The notes under the pieces: generated by a model
What the model was told of the DNA's origin: nothing
The model's input: only the letters and a program-made list of their open reading frames with translations
Databases searched by the model: none
Made by a program: the position numbers and the translations under genes
Assembly: GCA_000827325.1 (NCBI GenBank)
Contig: KN832871.1
Coordinates: 2,914,001-2,978,000 of the forward strand
From: Oidiodendron maius Zn
Lineage: Eukaryota > Ascomycota > Leotiomycetes > Myxotrichaceae
Direction: 5' to 3'
Length of the DNA: 64,000 bases
In this document: one piece after another, positions 46,490 to 57,852 of the stretch
Layout: each line of letters opens with the position of its first letter
Position numbering within the stretch: the stretch's first letter is position 1

Positions 46490-47169
46490 ATGACGTCTAA
46501 TAGCAACTCACATAAGGAAATTTGGGATGATTCTCTTCTTGTGGATTCATGGAACGAAGCACTAGAAGAGTACAAGGTAGGGACAGAAAATTATACGTAT
46601 CCCAGATTTTGGCTGATATTTAAGCAGTACTACCACAGCATACACACCCGAGGAGAGAAAGTTGAAGATGTCTTATTGGAGGCTGAAAAACAGGGAGAGA
46701 CAGAGTCAGTGCATCGTCCGACAAACGAAGAAGGCGGGTTAAAACCGTCTAGTGTCGAGCACGTCGACCTCGAGGCGGCCAAAGTATATGACCAGCCTGT
46801 GGATGATCACCATGCCAAGAATGATAGACCTCCAGTAAGTGGCCGTGTGCAGCGAGACCTTGTTCAAGGCTTTCCTATCATCCCTCATTCGACCTGCATC
46901 TCAGTACTAACCCTGATTGCCAGCACCTTGCCTCGCATCAAACATCTAGCGGTTCGCCAGAGAAGGTACCAGCACTGCCACAGCATCTGATCGGCCAAGG
47001 TGAGACCAAAAAAAAGGCTTACGTAGCCTTCGGATCTATGGCTAACGGGGGCCTCAATGCAGTTCACGACGAAAGTTTAAAAAATCTCCTAATGTCATGG
47101 TACTACGCGGGCTACTATACTGGCCTCTATGAGGGCCAGCAGCAGGGAGCGGCTAGCAGGCAGGCATGA
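46490..47169 (+). CDS. SMN1: survival motor neuron (SMN) homologue
   Basis: Three exons, 46490-46834, 46924-46999 and 47063-47169, join in phases 0 and 1 to give 175 residues. The N-terminal Gemin2-binding helix is clear: EIWDDSLLVDSWNEALEEYK. The C-terminal YG box, the oligomerisation helix, is rebuilt in exon 3: LLMSWYYAGYYTGLYEGQQ. Between them lies a short acidic linker with no Tudor domain. SMN assembles Sm rings on spliceosomal snRNAs. The two short 3' exons hide this gene from simple frame searches. Identification rests on both end motifs in the right order and spacing. Confidence 0.92.
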
Positions 47170-48294
47170 AGGTTGAGATGGAACCGCCCGAGTTTGAGTC
47201 GAGCGGACAATCTGGCACGACGACCGTTTGGGCTATCTGGATATGCGTGAACGCGCCCCGAGCGCGGCTCGAAACGACCGAAAGCTTGTTTGACAGAAGC
47301 GAGCTGCCCGCTGGACATGCCAAGCAGCAGGTAGCCAGCGCCTCAACAAACAACAGCTGTTTAGTTTCAACCCCGGACCGAGAGACTGCAGTAATCGATG
47401 TACGGGAGGTTTGTTTCCCACGGATTACGGACGGAAAGGAGATGTCAACATATTGCAAGAACACGAGGCGCATTAGTAAAAAATTTCGGCATTGAATCGG
47501 AAATATGGATATATGCCTGCATTGAGGCTTGCAGGAAAAATTCGTTCATTTCCGTCGTGTTCTCGGGAGTTTGTCTACCCGCTGTCGGCCTGAACCAAGT
47601 TTGGAGGCTTAGCAGAGAGAGAACACCAGGCATTTGCCGCTCTCTCCCTACCCATAAGAGTATCTTACCTTATCTTACGTTTTGGGAATAAATCCCCATA
47701 GATCTCGTCGAATCTAGTTTTCGGAGTATGTAGTCACATCGATCCGCTCAAGCTTTTGTCCGAGACGTAGCGTTGTCGTGACCCCTTGTCGTCGGCCATG
47801 GCGTTTAGGAGCTGAGACGGTTATGGCACGACCCTTAAAACGGGTAATGTCGAGGAACCCTCACTGGGCCGACCGCACCGACCACAACCGCCAACTTAGT
47901 AGACCATCCGATGTTCGTCCAAACTATTAGTCCGTTTGGAAGGGTATTCTCATGCCGGGTAAGGAGGTCTCCACGTGTGGATCGAGTCCGTTTCGCACTA
48001 GGATGTCTGCTGCAGTTGTCGCGAAGGGGTCGGCCAGGCGTCTCGTCCAATTTCATGCTTGATTTAATACCGTCTGTTTCCCAAGTCTGCCTCTCTTCTT
48101 GTTCTTCTTCTGCATCTGTCTTACCTCAATCGTTCGCGTCTTTTCTGCATTTCTCTTTCTCTGATTTTCCGTCGTCACGAGCAGGGCCTCGCATCTATCT
48201 TCGTCTTTAATCATTCAGCTACACCGCAGCGCGGCCCACGTCTTATCCCCTTTTAACCTCTCTCGTCCGGTTACTTTATATAATATATATCACC
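47170..48294. other. intergenic upstream of cupredoxin gene
   Basis: 1.1 kb with no recognisable gene. The last 230 bases are pyrimidine-rich with a TATA-like run (TTTATATAATATATAT) immediately before the ATG at 48,295. Confidence 0.5.
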
Positions 48295-49243
48295 ATGAGA
48301 TTGTCAACTATCGCAGCACTGTGCGCCGCCCCCTTGGCGTTGGCCACGGCCGTCAAGACCAACGAAGGGATTGAGGTTTCCGTCCAGGGCAAGGACAGCT
48401 CGGTGGATGAGGTCATTATCATCTGGGTCAATGAGGGAGGCGGAGCAGCTACATCTACTGTAACAAACACTGTGACCGTCACCGATGCTTCTGGAACGTC
48501 TGTCGCAGCCGCAACGCACAGCGTAAGTCTCGACGCAAAAGGATCTTAGAAGCCATCTACTAATACCAACCAGGTCACTGTCGGCGGCGATGCTGGTCTC
48601 GTATACACTCCGGATACGATCGAGGCTGCAGTTGGAGATATGGTCATTTTCACCTTCGAGTCGGCAAACCACACTGCAACACAGTCTGCTTTCACTTCGC
48701 CCTGCGTTAAACTTGATGGTGGAAAGGATTCTGGTTTCATGCCCAATCTCAACAATACTGTGGTCCCAGCTCCTCAAATGGCCATGCAGGTTACCGTTGC
48801 TACTCCAATCTGTAAGTATCTCTGCTCAGGCTCCCCAGGCCACTACCTAACATATAGTAGGGTTCTACTGCAGACAAAAGGGACACTGCGGAAAGGGCAT
48901 GACCTTCTCCATCAACCCCACCGCTCAGAAGACCCAAGCCATGTTCCAGCAAATGGCCATTGCCCAGAATGGCACCGGTACCGCATCTCCCATCACCGGG
49001 GGTAGTGCAGTGGCTCCTCCAGCAGCATCATCCACAGTTGCTGCTGCTGCTGCCACCACTGCTGCGGTCGCTGCTTCAGCTGCAACTAGTGGAATTGCCA
49101 CTGGTTCTGGAAACGTGTCCAATGGCGCATGCGAATGCTCTTGCCTCTGTGGTATGGCTGCTTTCCCGAATGCTGCTGTGCAGGGCGTTGGCGCATACGG
49201 TGGCATGTCCGGCTCTATGCCCCTCGCTGCTATTGCAGCATGA
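48295..49243 (+). CDS. secreted cupredoxin-domain protein, probably GPI-anchored
   Basis: Exons 48295-48522, 48574-48811 and 48861-49243 join in phases 0 and 1 to give 282 residues. A signal peptide (MRLSTIAALCAAPLALATA) is followed by a Thr/Ala-rich linker and one cupredoxin fold. Copper ligands look intact: His109 in SANHTATQS, then Cys159 and His164 in WFYCRQKGHC, with Met169 in GKGM as axial candidate. The Trp is created at the second splice. The last 100 residues are Ala/Ser/Gly-rich, with a small Cys cluster (CECSCLCGM) and a weakly hydrophobic end that could be a GPI signal. Fungal proteins of this class are cell-wall or extracellular; activity is unproven. Confidence 0.9.
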
Positions 49244-50093
49244 AATCGCTAGAGGGGTGTTGGCTATCCAAATGTAAAGTATAGACATCGTCGAGTGTCA
49301 CCAAGAGATTTTGATACCAAAAATCCAGTGCCAGTGTGTTGTATATGACTGGATCGTACTGGGATAAACGGAATAATAGTTAGCTGAATGGATTCTTTTC
49401 TTCAATATATCGTTTTGGCATTGGGACTTTCTGTAACTTTTTGGCACAAATAGACAGAAATATTTATCTTCAACAAAGATCTCAAATAGTTCAGATTATC
49501 CGTGATATTGTTATAAAAGAAACTAATGAGATAGGCCTTACCTAGAGCGATAGACAACATTTAGCAAAATGAAACGCCGTAAGAGTTAGGACTAATAACT
49601 CTGGCGCTCGGAGAGGCATACTATAAAATAGAGAAGGTCCTTAAAAGGATAAGGGAAGCTGCGGTAGTCATGGTTCCGTAAAACATTAATGAGAGACCAG
49701 AAGTAAAGCACCATTAAGGTTGGGAACTGGTATCGACCTCAAGTCTTTCAGCGAGTATCTCATTGCAGAGACTATGCACTCGAACTTAACCGTCTTTGTT
49801 TGATGCCGTGCTATCCAGATTTCGTGGTCGGCTTCTTGATGATTTTGACTTATTATTCTGGGAGAGAAAAAACACCACACAGGCCACTTGGCACGCATCG
49901 GATGACAAAACGGTACCAAAGTAGACTATCAAAGGCATGAAATTTGATATCCATTGGAAACCGCAGAAGTCTAAACTCCCAGTCCTACATTCTACTGTCA
50001 TAAAATGAATCGCCTTGTCCCGAAAACTCCGTCGCTACTTGGCAATCCATCTCGTATCTGGTGGGAATATCTGCGACGTGACCCTGACATCGT
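49244..50093. other. intergenic between convergent genes
   Basis: 850 bases of AT-rich sequence shared by the 3' ends of the cupredoxin and SERF-like genes. No gene is recognised. Confidence 0.5.
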
Positions 50094-50416
50094 CTACTTC
50101 TTGTTCGCTGCACCGCCCTCAGCGGCTTTCTTTGCGTCGGCTGGATGTGTGTTAGCATTGTCTTTCTATAACCCTTTTCAAACGGGACATACCAGCAGCC
50201 TGCTTTTCCCTCATCTTCTGGGCAACTTTCTCCTTCTCGCGCTGCATCTCAGATCCAGACATAGAGTTCGCCTTCTTCTATAACAAATCGATGATCGTTA
50301 GGATGAGAAATCTTCAGAGGACTTATCGCCGCGATACTGCGGGGTCTGCTAACCTGATCCGCCATTTTCTTCTGGTTAGCCTCACGAGCCTTGTCCCTTT
50401 GGTTTCCCCTAGCCAT
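50094..50416 (-). CDS. SERF / 4F5-family small basic protein
   Basis: Three exons, 50416-50354, 50277-50193 and 50140-50094, give 64 residues with phases 0 and 1. The start MARGNQRDKAREANQKKMAD is the 4F5 signature. The rest is Lys/Ala-rich and helical (EMQREKEKVAQKM) and ends AANKK. SERF proteins bind nucleic acid and speed amyloid formation in animals; the fungal role is not settled. All exons are under 90 bases, so the gene does not show as a long frame. Confidence 0.9.
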
Positions 50417-51587
50417 AGCGAATATCTGCAAATGTCCGCGATTCGTTGGAGGTTTGTGGGAGAAAACTTTGCCTGCGTGGCTACAAGTTAGACTCCGCCT
50501 CTGGCGTGTTGAGGCTGAGAGTAGAATATTCCAAGAATATTGAAACCTGAGGCATAAATAAAATGAGTCACGTGCACTCCCTCGATCTTGGAGTGTTTGG
50601 TGTTTCTTTCAGGGGCTTGAAACAAGGCTCGCTTCTTTCTTCGACGGACACCAGTCAAGTAGCTTGGTCTCGACTGGAGTTGGGACTGTTATTGTCACCT
50701 CCGCTGTCCACTTGTCTGGCGGTTAGAGTAGAGCAGTGTATTATTGGAAACATACAGTAGAGAAGCATAACGCTAAGCGCCTCACACCCAATCACTTACT
50801 CGATCCTTTCGAACGTGGAAACATCAGTTCACGTCTCAGTTTGGCAACGCGGTAACCAATGCAAGCGCGTGTTACAGATCCAACTGCCCAAGGAAAGAGA
50901 TCTGGCCTTGCATGATAGTTGATGCCCATCATCTATACGTGTGCCACAGTCTGATCAGCGTCAGATACTCTAATGGTCAGAGCTGAGGAGCGCTCAGTCG
51001 CGGGCGGCAGTCGATGGCAGTCTCCATCATCCAGTCATTTCTAGTAACCCGCTCGAGCTTTGACGCTCACTGAAGCCTCGGCCTCGTCAAAGACAGTCTT
51101 TTACCGAGGATACGATTGGGTGAGAACAATGCGACCAAAGAAACAAGCCCCCAAGATGACTTCGGAAACGTGAAGAATTCACTCCACAAGGGATTAGTCT
51201 TCGTAGCCAGGGTGTGGTCTGAGAAGTTGGGCGGCTCATTGTTCTTATTCATATACTGCTATTGTCTCCTGTTCTTCCAGGACTTTATTGTGATTCATAC
51301 GACAATGAGATTCGACCGTCAATAACCATACTCTTTCTATATAGGTAGCCCTCGGGCATTTCTCTTACTCTTTTCTTCTTTTCTAGAGTTTCCTTCTTCA
51401 CGATCATTCTACGCAATTCAAACCTAATCGAATCGACTTCGATCTACCACTACTGCAGGACAGTCAAGCTTTCCCTTCTCTCTATCGTCATACAATACGT
51501 CCCAAACTGTAAGTCTTGTGGCCTGGCAACTGCTTCCAGTATTTTACTCACAGTTCGCAGCGTCAACCGTGTGATACGATCAACACC
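50417..51587. other. divergent intergenic region
   Basis: 1.17 kb between the SERF-like start (minus) and the membrane-protein start (plus). Only short frames. The last 200 bases are C/T-rich leader sequence. Confidence 0.45.
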
Positions 51588-52515
51588 ATGAAGATGTTTT
51601 CCAAAACGAACGGCAAGGGCTACATCATCCTCAATATCCTTCGAGTCCTCAACGTCATCTCTCTCATCACAGTAGTGATTGCTAGTTGGGTTATGCTGGT
51701 TAGGACTGTTCAGACCTCCAATGTAGGGATCTTCATTCGCGCTGTCCGAACATATTTGCTTATATTGTAAATAGTTCTTTTTCTTCGACGGGGTTTCCCA
51801 TTTCATTACCAGCATCATTGGTATTTTCCTTACCATATCGGAACTCAGCCTCTTCAAATCCTACTTCGCTCGCTACTGGCCGCTGCTGTCTCCAGAGTCT
51901 GGTTTCGTCTTCCTCGGAACTTCAATGCTCATCCTAGGTTTCAATATTTTGGGGAATTTAAACAAGAGCGCAACAAGTGAACAAAGTTTGGGCTTGCCAC
52001 TGTGGCGCATCGTCATTGCCTCGGGTGTCCTCTCGTCTGTAATGGGCGTGGCCAATATAATCGCTGTAAGCATAGTCAAGTTCTTGACTGGGGCTATTCG
52101 CTGACAATAAATTTAGACATACATCTTCTGCGACCGCAAGCAAGGTATCACCGGACGCCAAGTCCGTATGCACGGCGCGGCGGCTCCCAAAGAATCGTCC
52201 ACTAAAGCCTTTAGCCTTAACAGTGGCTCCATCAATCGCCCCTCTTCGCCTGTTCTTCCGGTATACAACAGCGTGAATGAAGACCGCCGCAAGTCTAGAT
52301 TCGGGCTGAAGTTTCCCATCCGAATCTCTCACATCTCTAAGCCCATTTCCAATGATCCTGACCAGTTTAAGAAGTTCGAATCCAGGACTTCTCCAGTCGT
52401 TCCCGATATCCAACGCCCGCCGACTGCTCTGCACCCATATCACACCACGAATGGTGATCCACCATATCCGCCATCATCCAGATACAGCGTGGTCAGTGAT
52501 ATGACTCGATTCTAG
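51588..52515 (+). CDS. four-helix fungal membrane protein, function unknown
   Basis: Exons 51588-51722, 51775-52065 and 52117-52515 join in phase 0 twice, giving 274 residues starting MKMFSKTNGKGYIILNILRV. Four hydrophobic segments lie in the first 155 residues (ISLITVVIASWVMLV, SHFITSIIGIFLTISEL, GFVFLGTSMLILGFNILG, WRIVIASGVLSSVMGVANII). A polar tail of 120 residues follows, with Ser/Arg/Pro motifs and an end (YSVVSDMTRF) that looks conserved. The layout matches a widespread fungal family of unknown function (I believe DUF7598). It is likely in the plasma or an internal membrane. Confidence 0.82.
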
Positions 52516-53107
52516 AATAAATGGACTGTGTAATGTATGAAACAAGAGTCTGGCGTACTGGCGTTCGGGGGACATACGATTATAATACCCGCTCCTTACA
52601 AAGCACGATCACTACGGGGTTAGGAGTGGTGTGGAATCCTTTAAGCATCTAACTATGGCTTTGCATTAGCAATAAATACACTACGTAAATCACCAAGAAT
52701 TTATTCAGTGCAAACTAATTCCATTGCCCTCAAATTTGATCAAGACACTTAACGAATAACCAACAGTCGTTTATTTCAACATCATTTGCATATAAAAATC
52801 AGGACTCAATAAATCGGCCAAATTCAAATTTGAGCAATACTACATGCAGTCTTGAGTCTTCATAAAGTATATAAATTGCTATGGTTATGTGTTAGAAGAA
52901 ACACTTGGCGGTCGCGTTATACACTCGGGCACTAAATTATAGGGGCAAGTTACCGTACAATGGCCGAAACCAAGGCTGACCCACACAGCTCTCAACCACC
53001 AACCTCCGTCACTTGGAAAGCAGATGCTGTGCCTGCGACAATTGCGACTATCTCGGCGACTACTTCCACAAACTTCACAATTCCGGACATCATATCGCGC
53101 GCTCACA
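52516..53107. other. 5' region of guanylate kinase with possible alternative first exon
   Basis: AT-rich to about 52,900. An ATG at 52,960 opens a frame that runs through the guanylate kinase start in another frame; see the separate entry. Confidence 0.45.
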
Positions 53108-53117
53108 ATGCCAACAG
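52960..53117 (+). other. upstream ATG frame: overlapping uORF or alternative N-terminus of guanylate kinase
   Basis: The frame starts MAETKADPHSSQPPTSVT and is open for 52 codons plus two bases to the same donor used by GUK1. With the main acceptor (exon from 53,174) it meets a stop soon after. With a second acceptor CAG 16 bases later (exon from 53,190) it enters the kinase frame exactly, giving SDNRPIVISGPSG. It is therefore either an overlapping uORF or a long isoform. No evidence in sequence decides which. Confidence 0.35.
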
Positions 53118-53831
53118 GTAAAGTCCATCCTCGCTAAGACATTGCTCACAATGTCCCCAAAATCCACTGACAGACGACCCAGGTCTCAGTGACAACCGCC
53201 CGATTGTAATCAGCGGGCCCAGCGGGGTGGGCAAAGGCACGCTGTATAAGACGCTCCTAGCCCGGAACCCCAGAGTCTTTGCGACCTCTGTATCGCATAC
53301 AACGCGCACCCCGCGCCCCGGGGAGAAGGAGGGCGTGGACTACTACTATATCAAGATAGAGGAGTTCGAGAAGATGATCGAGGAGGACAAGTTCGTCGAG
53401 CATGCGAAATTCGGCGACAACCGCTACGGCACAAGCAAGATGACCATTTCGGATTTGACCGCCAGTGGGAAGGTTGTGGTTTTGGACATCGAGATGGAGG
53501 TTTGTTGCCCCTTGCGGCAAATGACAGGAAGGATGATATCGAGTCAGCAGGCTAATGGATCTCGCATTAGGGTGTAAAGCAAATCAAGAAGTCCTCTATC
53601 GGCGCTCGCTATGTATTTATTGCGCCGCCATCAATGGAAGAACTCGAATCACGTCTACGAGGCCGAAAAACAGAGAACGAGGAGAGCATCCAAAAGCGTC
53701 TTGCGCAGGCACGGATCGAGATGGAGTATTCTAAGACAGATGGCGTCCATGACGTGATTATCGTTAACGACGACCTGGAGGAGGCGTACAACGAGCTTGT
53801 GGCATTCATATGGAACAAACCAAAGAAATAA
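53108..53831 (+). CDS. GUK1: guanylate kinase
   Basis: Exons 53108-53117, 53174-53499 and 53571-53831 join in phases 1 and 0 to give 198 residues, the normal size. The protein begins MPTDDPGLSDNRPIVISGPS; the P-loop is GPSGVGKGT. SHTTRTPRPGEKEGVDYYY is the GMP-binding region, KFGDNRYGTS and VVLDIEMEGVKQIK follow across the last intron, and the lid and end read IAPPSMEELESRLRGR and VIIVNDDLEEAY. It phosphorylates GMP to GDP. The first coding exon is only ten bases. An upstream ATG at 52,960 overlaps this start. Confidence 0.96.
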
Positions 53832-54301
53832 CGGACGGGCTATCGCGCTAGAAAAAAATACCTCCAAGGGGTCTAGAAGTCAGGCTCATGCTTTCCGTTG
53901 GTTAAGGCAGTTCAAAATTTTTGTCGTTCATGCTGGGGATGGGCTACATTTGATATCCGGTTGATCAATAGACACAATAGAATATTGAATATTTTCTGCC
54001 GAGACAGGCACGGGAAGACCAAGTTCTGTTCCAAGAGACGTGTTTCATGCACTATATATACCATGAGAAGTGCCTTGAGTGCTGTTACGGTTGAAAGGAA
54101 TTCTCGGCATTAGAGAAGGCTAATTAAGCAAGGAGAAATACGGAGAATTCGCACAGACAAAGTAAAGCCCAGCTTGAGCAGCCATACACTCTTCCCCTGG
54201 CCTGCCCAAGGAAATCAATGAAGTCGCTTTTGCACGGATATCATCTCGCCATAATGAGCAAACCGCTCGTCTGAAACACCACCAGCCTATCCATACACAA
54301 C
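53832..54301. other. intergenic between convergent genes
   Basis: 3' flanks of guanylate kinase and the septin. No gene recognised. Confidence 0.5.
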
Positions 54302-55459
54302 CTAGTAACCGTTCATCGTCATTCTCTGGGAGTTTCTGCTCAACTCACGATCAGCCGAGGGGCTGATTGGTCGGCTGCCTCCTTGTCCTCCAGCTGCGCT
54401 GCTCTCTTTCAGTGCTAGCAGTTGCTTAGCACGGAAGGTCTCGTAGTGGATTTGAGATGTGGTCTCAATCAAATCCTGGAGATGGGTACGGGTGAGGAAG
54501 TTTCGGAGGTATACGAATTCGCAGTGGCTCTCGTCTTCGACATTAATGACGCCCCATCTGTTCTGGCGGCCGCGGACCTGCTTGCCTCCAACAATAATCG
54601 ACTTCTCAGAACCAACAACAGCGAAAGGAATGATGTCCTAAAAATGCTATCAATAAGAAGCTCTCGGATACGGATTTTCTACGAACCTTGATTTTAGCAT
54701 TCAAAGCACGCTCCTCCTCGTCAAACTCATCATTATCATACGGGAACATCTTCAAGTTATGGAAAGCAAACTCCTCCTTTATGCGTTCCTTGAAGGCGCT
54801 GCGCTCCTCCAGAGTGAGGGAGTCAGATTTGGCAATAACCGGCACGACATTGACGACATCAGAGAGCTTCTTCAGGACAACAATATCGATCGGCTTCAGA
54901 GCATGACCGGAAGGTTGGATAAAGAAGAGACAGCAGTGGATACGGGTATCTTGGATATATCGCTCTCGCTGAGCAGTAAGCTCCTTTCGGAGGTATGCAG
55001 AGTGTTGGTCCTTGATGTACTTGACGATTGGGTCCCAGCATCTCTCGTTGTTAACTTGGTCACCGTACCCAGGGGTATCAACAATGTTCAATCGCAGGCG
55101 AACACCGTTTTCCTCGATGATGTGTGACACAGTCTGGATCTCGGTGGTCGAGCGCACTGGCTCATCAGGAGCCAGTCTTCCCTTCGAATCGATCAGGTGC
55201 GACGCAAAGATGGTGTTAATCAGAGTCGATTTACCGAGGCCAGTTTGTCCTAGAGCCCAACGTCAGTAAAAACCTCCCCCCCAGAACCTGAAAAGCTTCT
55301 CTACAGCAAGAGATAGCACTCACCAACACAGATGACATTGAACTGGAAACCGCGCTTCAGGAGCTTGCGCTCAATCTGCGATGTGATGCTATCGAAACCA
55401 ACATGGCTTCGGGGATACACCGACTGTTGAGGGGCGTTTCTGTCCTGAACGGTTGCCAT
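54302..55459 (-). CDS. CDC10: septin, Cdc10/AspD-like
   Basis: Exons 55459-55324, 55249-54687 and 54637-54302 join in phases 1 and 0 to give 344 residues starting MATVQDRNAPQQSVYPRSHV. The GTPase has G1 GQTGLGKST (across intron 1), G3 DTPGYGD and G4 AKSD. The septin unique element is present (GVINVEDESHCEFVYLRNFL, RTHLQDLIETTSQIHYETFR). The short N-terminus with RSHVGFDSITSQIERKLLKR and the lack of a long C-terminal coiled coil fit the Cdc10 class rather than Cdc3, Cdc11 or Cdc12, though the class call is by motif memory. Septins form filaments at septa and hyphal tips. Confidence 0.93.
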
Positions 55460-55793
55460 TGCTGCGATATTAATTGATCAATGCCAAAGCTCGAGACGTG
55501 TATCGGAGAGAGCGTTGGAGGTAATGTCGATGACAAGAGGGAGAGAAGCGGTCGAGATTTCGTAGGGGGTAGAACTTCCCTCCACAAAATAAGTGTCGCG
55601 TTCTCAAAAGGGGCAGGCACCGCTAACCCGCATTCGGAATAGAGTGGCCGGGGATTGTTCGCTAAAGATTATTCGTGAGAAGCTTCATGAGAAACTCTCG
55701 CCAGATACTATTCGGCCTCGACTATCACAAGCTCTCCTACATTTAATTCTCCACCCTTCCAGCTTCGGACTCTTAGTGGGTGTACTATTTCCA
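55460..55793. promoter_or_regulatory. divergent promoter, septin / bL32m
   Basis: 334 bases between opposing start codons. The bL32m frame is open but ATG-less back to 55,593. No discrete element assigned. Confidence 0.4.
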
Positions 55794-56261
55794 ATGGCTA
55801 CATCTCACGTCACCGCCAGGTCGATTCTCTCGGTCTTCCTTCCCCAATTGTCCGCACCGGCAGCTTTGAATGCGTCAAGATTTGCTACTATATTCTCGCG
55901 ACAGCTCTCACTCCCTGTCCTTCCGCTAGCGTTGGTCATTCCGTCCGCCATACAACTGAATGTTCCGGGGATAATAAAAGGACTCTGGGAGTCAATTCTT
56001 CGTGCTGTCCCGAAGAAGAAGACATCTCATATGAAGAAGAGGCATAGGCAGATGGCAGGAAAAGCATTGAAGGATGTGACGGCCCTGAACAAATGCTCTG
56101 CATGTGGACATGTGAAAAGAGCGCATTTGTTGTGCCCATACTGTGTAAAAGGTGCGTTTTTTCGAGAAGTTCACGAACCTAGCTGATTCATCCCAGAAAT
56201 CAAAGATATGTTTAGGGGAAAGGTATCCAAAACGACAGCAGATAAACCAACAGATCAATGA
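55794..56261 (+). CDS. MRPL32: mitochondrial large-subunit ribosomal protein bL32m
   Basis: Exons 55794-56151 and 56197-56261 join in phase 1, giving 140 residues from the first [23 protein letters not shown] mitochondrial presequence of about 75 residues precedes the mature L32 start, [20 protein letters not shown]. The zinc ribbon is [17 protein letters not shown], and the C-terminus reads [11 protein letters not shown] across the intron. In yeast the presequence of Mrpl32 is cut by the m-AAA protease before ribosome assembly; that control is likely but not visible here. Confidence 0.94.
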
Positions 56262-56763
56262 GAAGTATACGATCTTTGAGTTTCGAGAGGTTGTAAGGAT
56301 AGTGGTATTGCATTGTATATCAGGCGTTTAGGTTGCCATGGAGGTTTGAGATATATGAGGATGGTAACAGGAACATTGTAGTAATCTGTACATGGAATGG
56401 GATGAAAATCTCGCAAAATTTATAGAAATAGTAGCAGGCTTAAATTCATAAAGTTGTTACCTCAATTATCAACATATCTGCCACATCTACCTTGGCGATC
56501 CTGATAGAGCAGCATAGAAGACTTTCCGCCTCAACAACAGTGCTAGAGATATTTTCGAAGCAAATATAGTCCATTGAGCCCTCATGACCGAAGCACCCAG
56601 GAATCTTGTAACTTCAAACATGTTTCGTTTCAAAATGTGCGCATATATGGAAGTTAAGGTCACCTGGAAGAGTCGAGCTACAAGCGAACAGCTTCAAACT
56701 GTGCAACGTCAAGGCACCATCTTCCCATCTTAGGCTCGGAAAACTCAACAAGGATCAGTGAGA
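56262..56763. other. intergenic
   Basis: 3' flank of bL32m and promoter of SKI8. Nothing recognised. Confidence 0.5.
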
Positions 56764-57852
56764 ATGGTACGAATAAACTCACTCCCCCGAAGCCAATTGA
56801 TGTAATAACATACTCCAGTCTAAGCAGTACCTCACTACGAACACGATCGACAACGGTATTGATTTCTAAACTACCCCTCCATCAACAGCCGTTGACACCA
56901 AACAGCATGCGCCGGAGACATTTTCTCCATAGCAGTCACACCCACCCAGATTCTCGCCGGCGCTGGTTCCTCAGCTATTAATGTGTTCTCAACGATATCC
57001 CCCGATAATCCTCTCGTACAAAGTATCAGTGGCGCACATAAAATCGGCTGTCACCACATTGTAACCTCACGCGACGGGCGTCATGCAGCAACCGTCGGGT
57101 TCGGCGGTGAAACAATAACATGGGCCCTTTCTGAATCTGGAGAGTGGACTGAGGAAGGGAAGATTGTCGATAATAACAAGGCTGGAGAGACCTGGGCTAT
57201 TGCGATGAGTGCGGATGGCCAGTATCTCGCAAGTACTACCTATGATGGAAGAATCAATGTCTGGGACCTGGCGAATGGCAGAAAGAAGATTAATGAGTTT
57301 CAGACCAAAGGCTGCTTTGGTATGTCTATTGATCTGAGCAGAGATGGCCGGTTTACCGCGAGCGGGCACGAAGACGGCGGGGTCTATGTGTTTAATAACG
57401 AGAGCGGAAAGATGGCATACTCGTTACCAAGTACGTCTACTACTCTACCAAATCACACATATAAATCAACTGATCATCTAGGCCTTCTCTCTACCGTACG
57501 TGCTGTTGCTTTCTCACCTGGATGTTCTCTCCTTGCTGCTGCAGGAGATTCACGCATTATCACCTTGTTTGATGTGCAGCATGGCGAGCAAGTTGCGAAC
57601 CTCACAGGCCACTCTGCATGGATCTTATCGATCGATTGGAGCGATACTGGAGAGTATCTCCTCAGCGGCGCACACGACGGCAAGGCCAAAGTCTGGTCGA
57701 TTGATAGAAGAGCTTGCGTCGCCACCCATAGCGAGACGGAAAATGCGCTCTGGGCTGTAAAGTGGCTGCCAAAGACCGGGAAGAGCGAAACCTTTGCTAC
57801 TGCTGGCGCTAATAGGAGCATATCTTTCTATAGAGAGGCAACTTCGAGTTAA
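56764..57852 (+). CDS. SKI8: SKI8/REC14-type WD40 protein
   Basis: Four exons: 56764-56766 (ATG alone), 56819-56855, 56906-57430 and 57482-57852, giving 311 residues with phases 0, 1 and 1. The rebuilt start MSKQYLTTNTIDNACAGDIF and FSIAVTPTQILAGAG matches the Ski8 N-terminus, which no single frame shows. WD repeats follow: WAIAMSADGQYLASTTYDGR, INVWDLANG, MSIDLSRDGRFTASGHEDG, VRAVAFSPGCSLLAAAGDSR, and the typical GHSAWILSIDWSDTGEYLLS and KAKVWSIDRRACVATHSETE. Ski8 is a scaffold in the Ski complex, which feeds mRNA to the cytoplasmic exosome, and in yeast also aids meiotic double-strand breaks. Confidence 0.95.
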
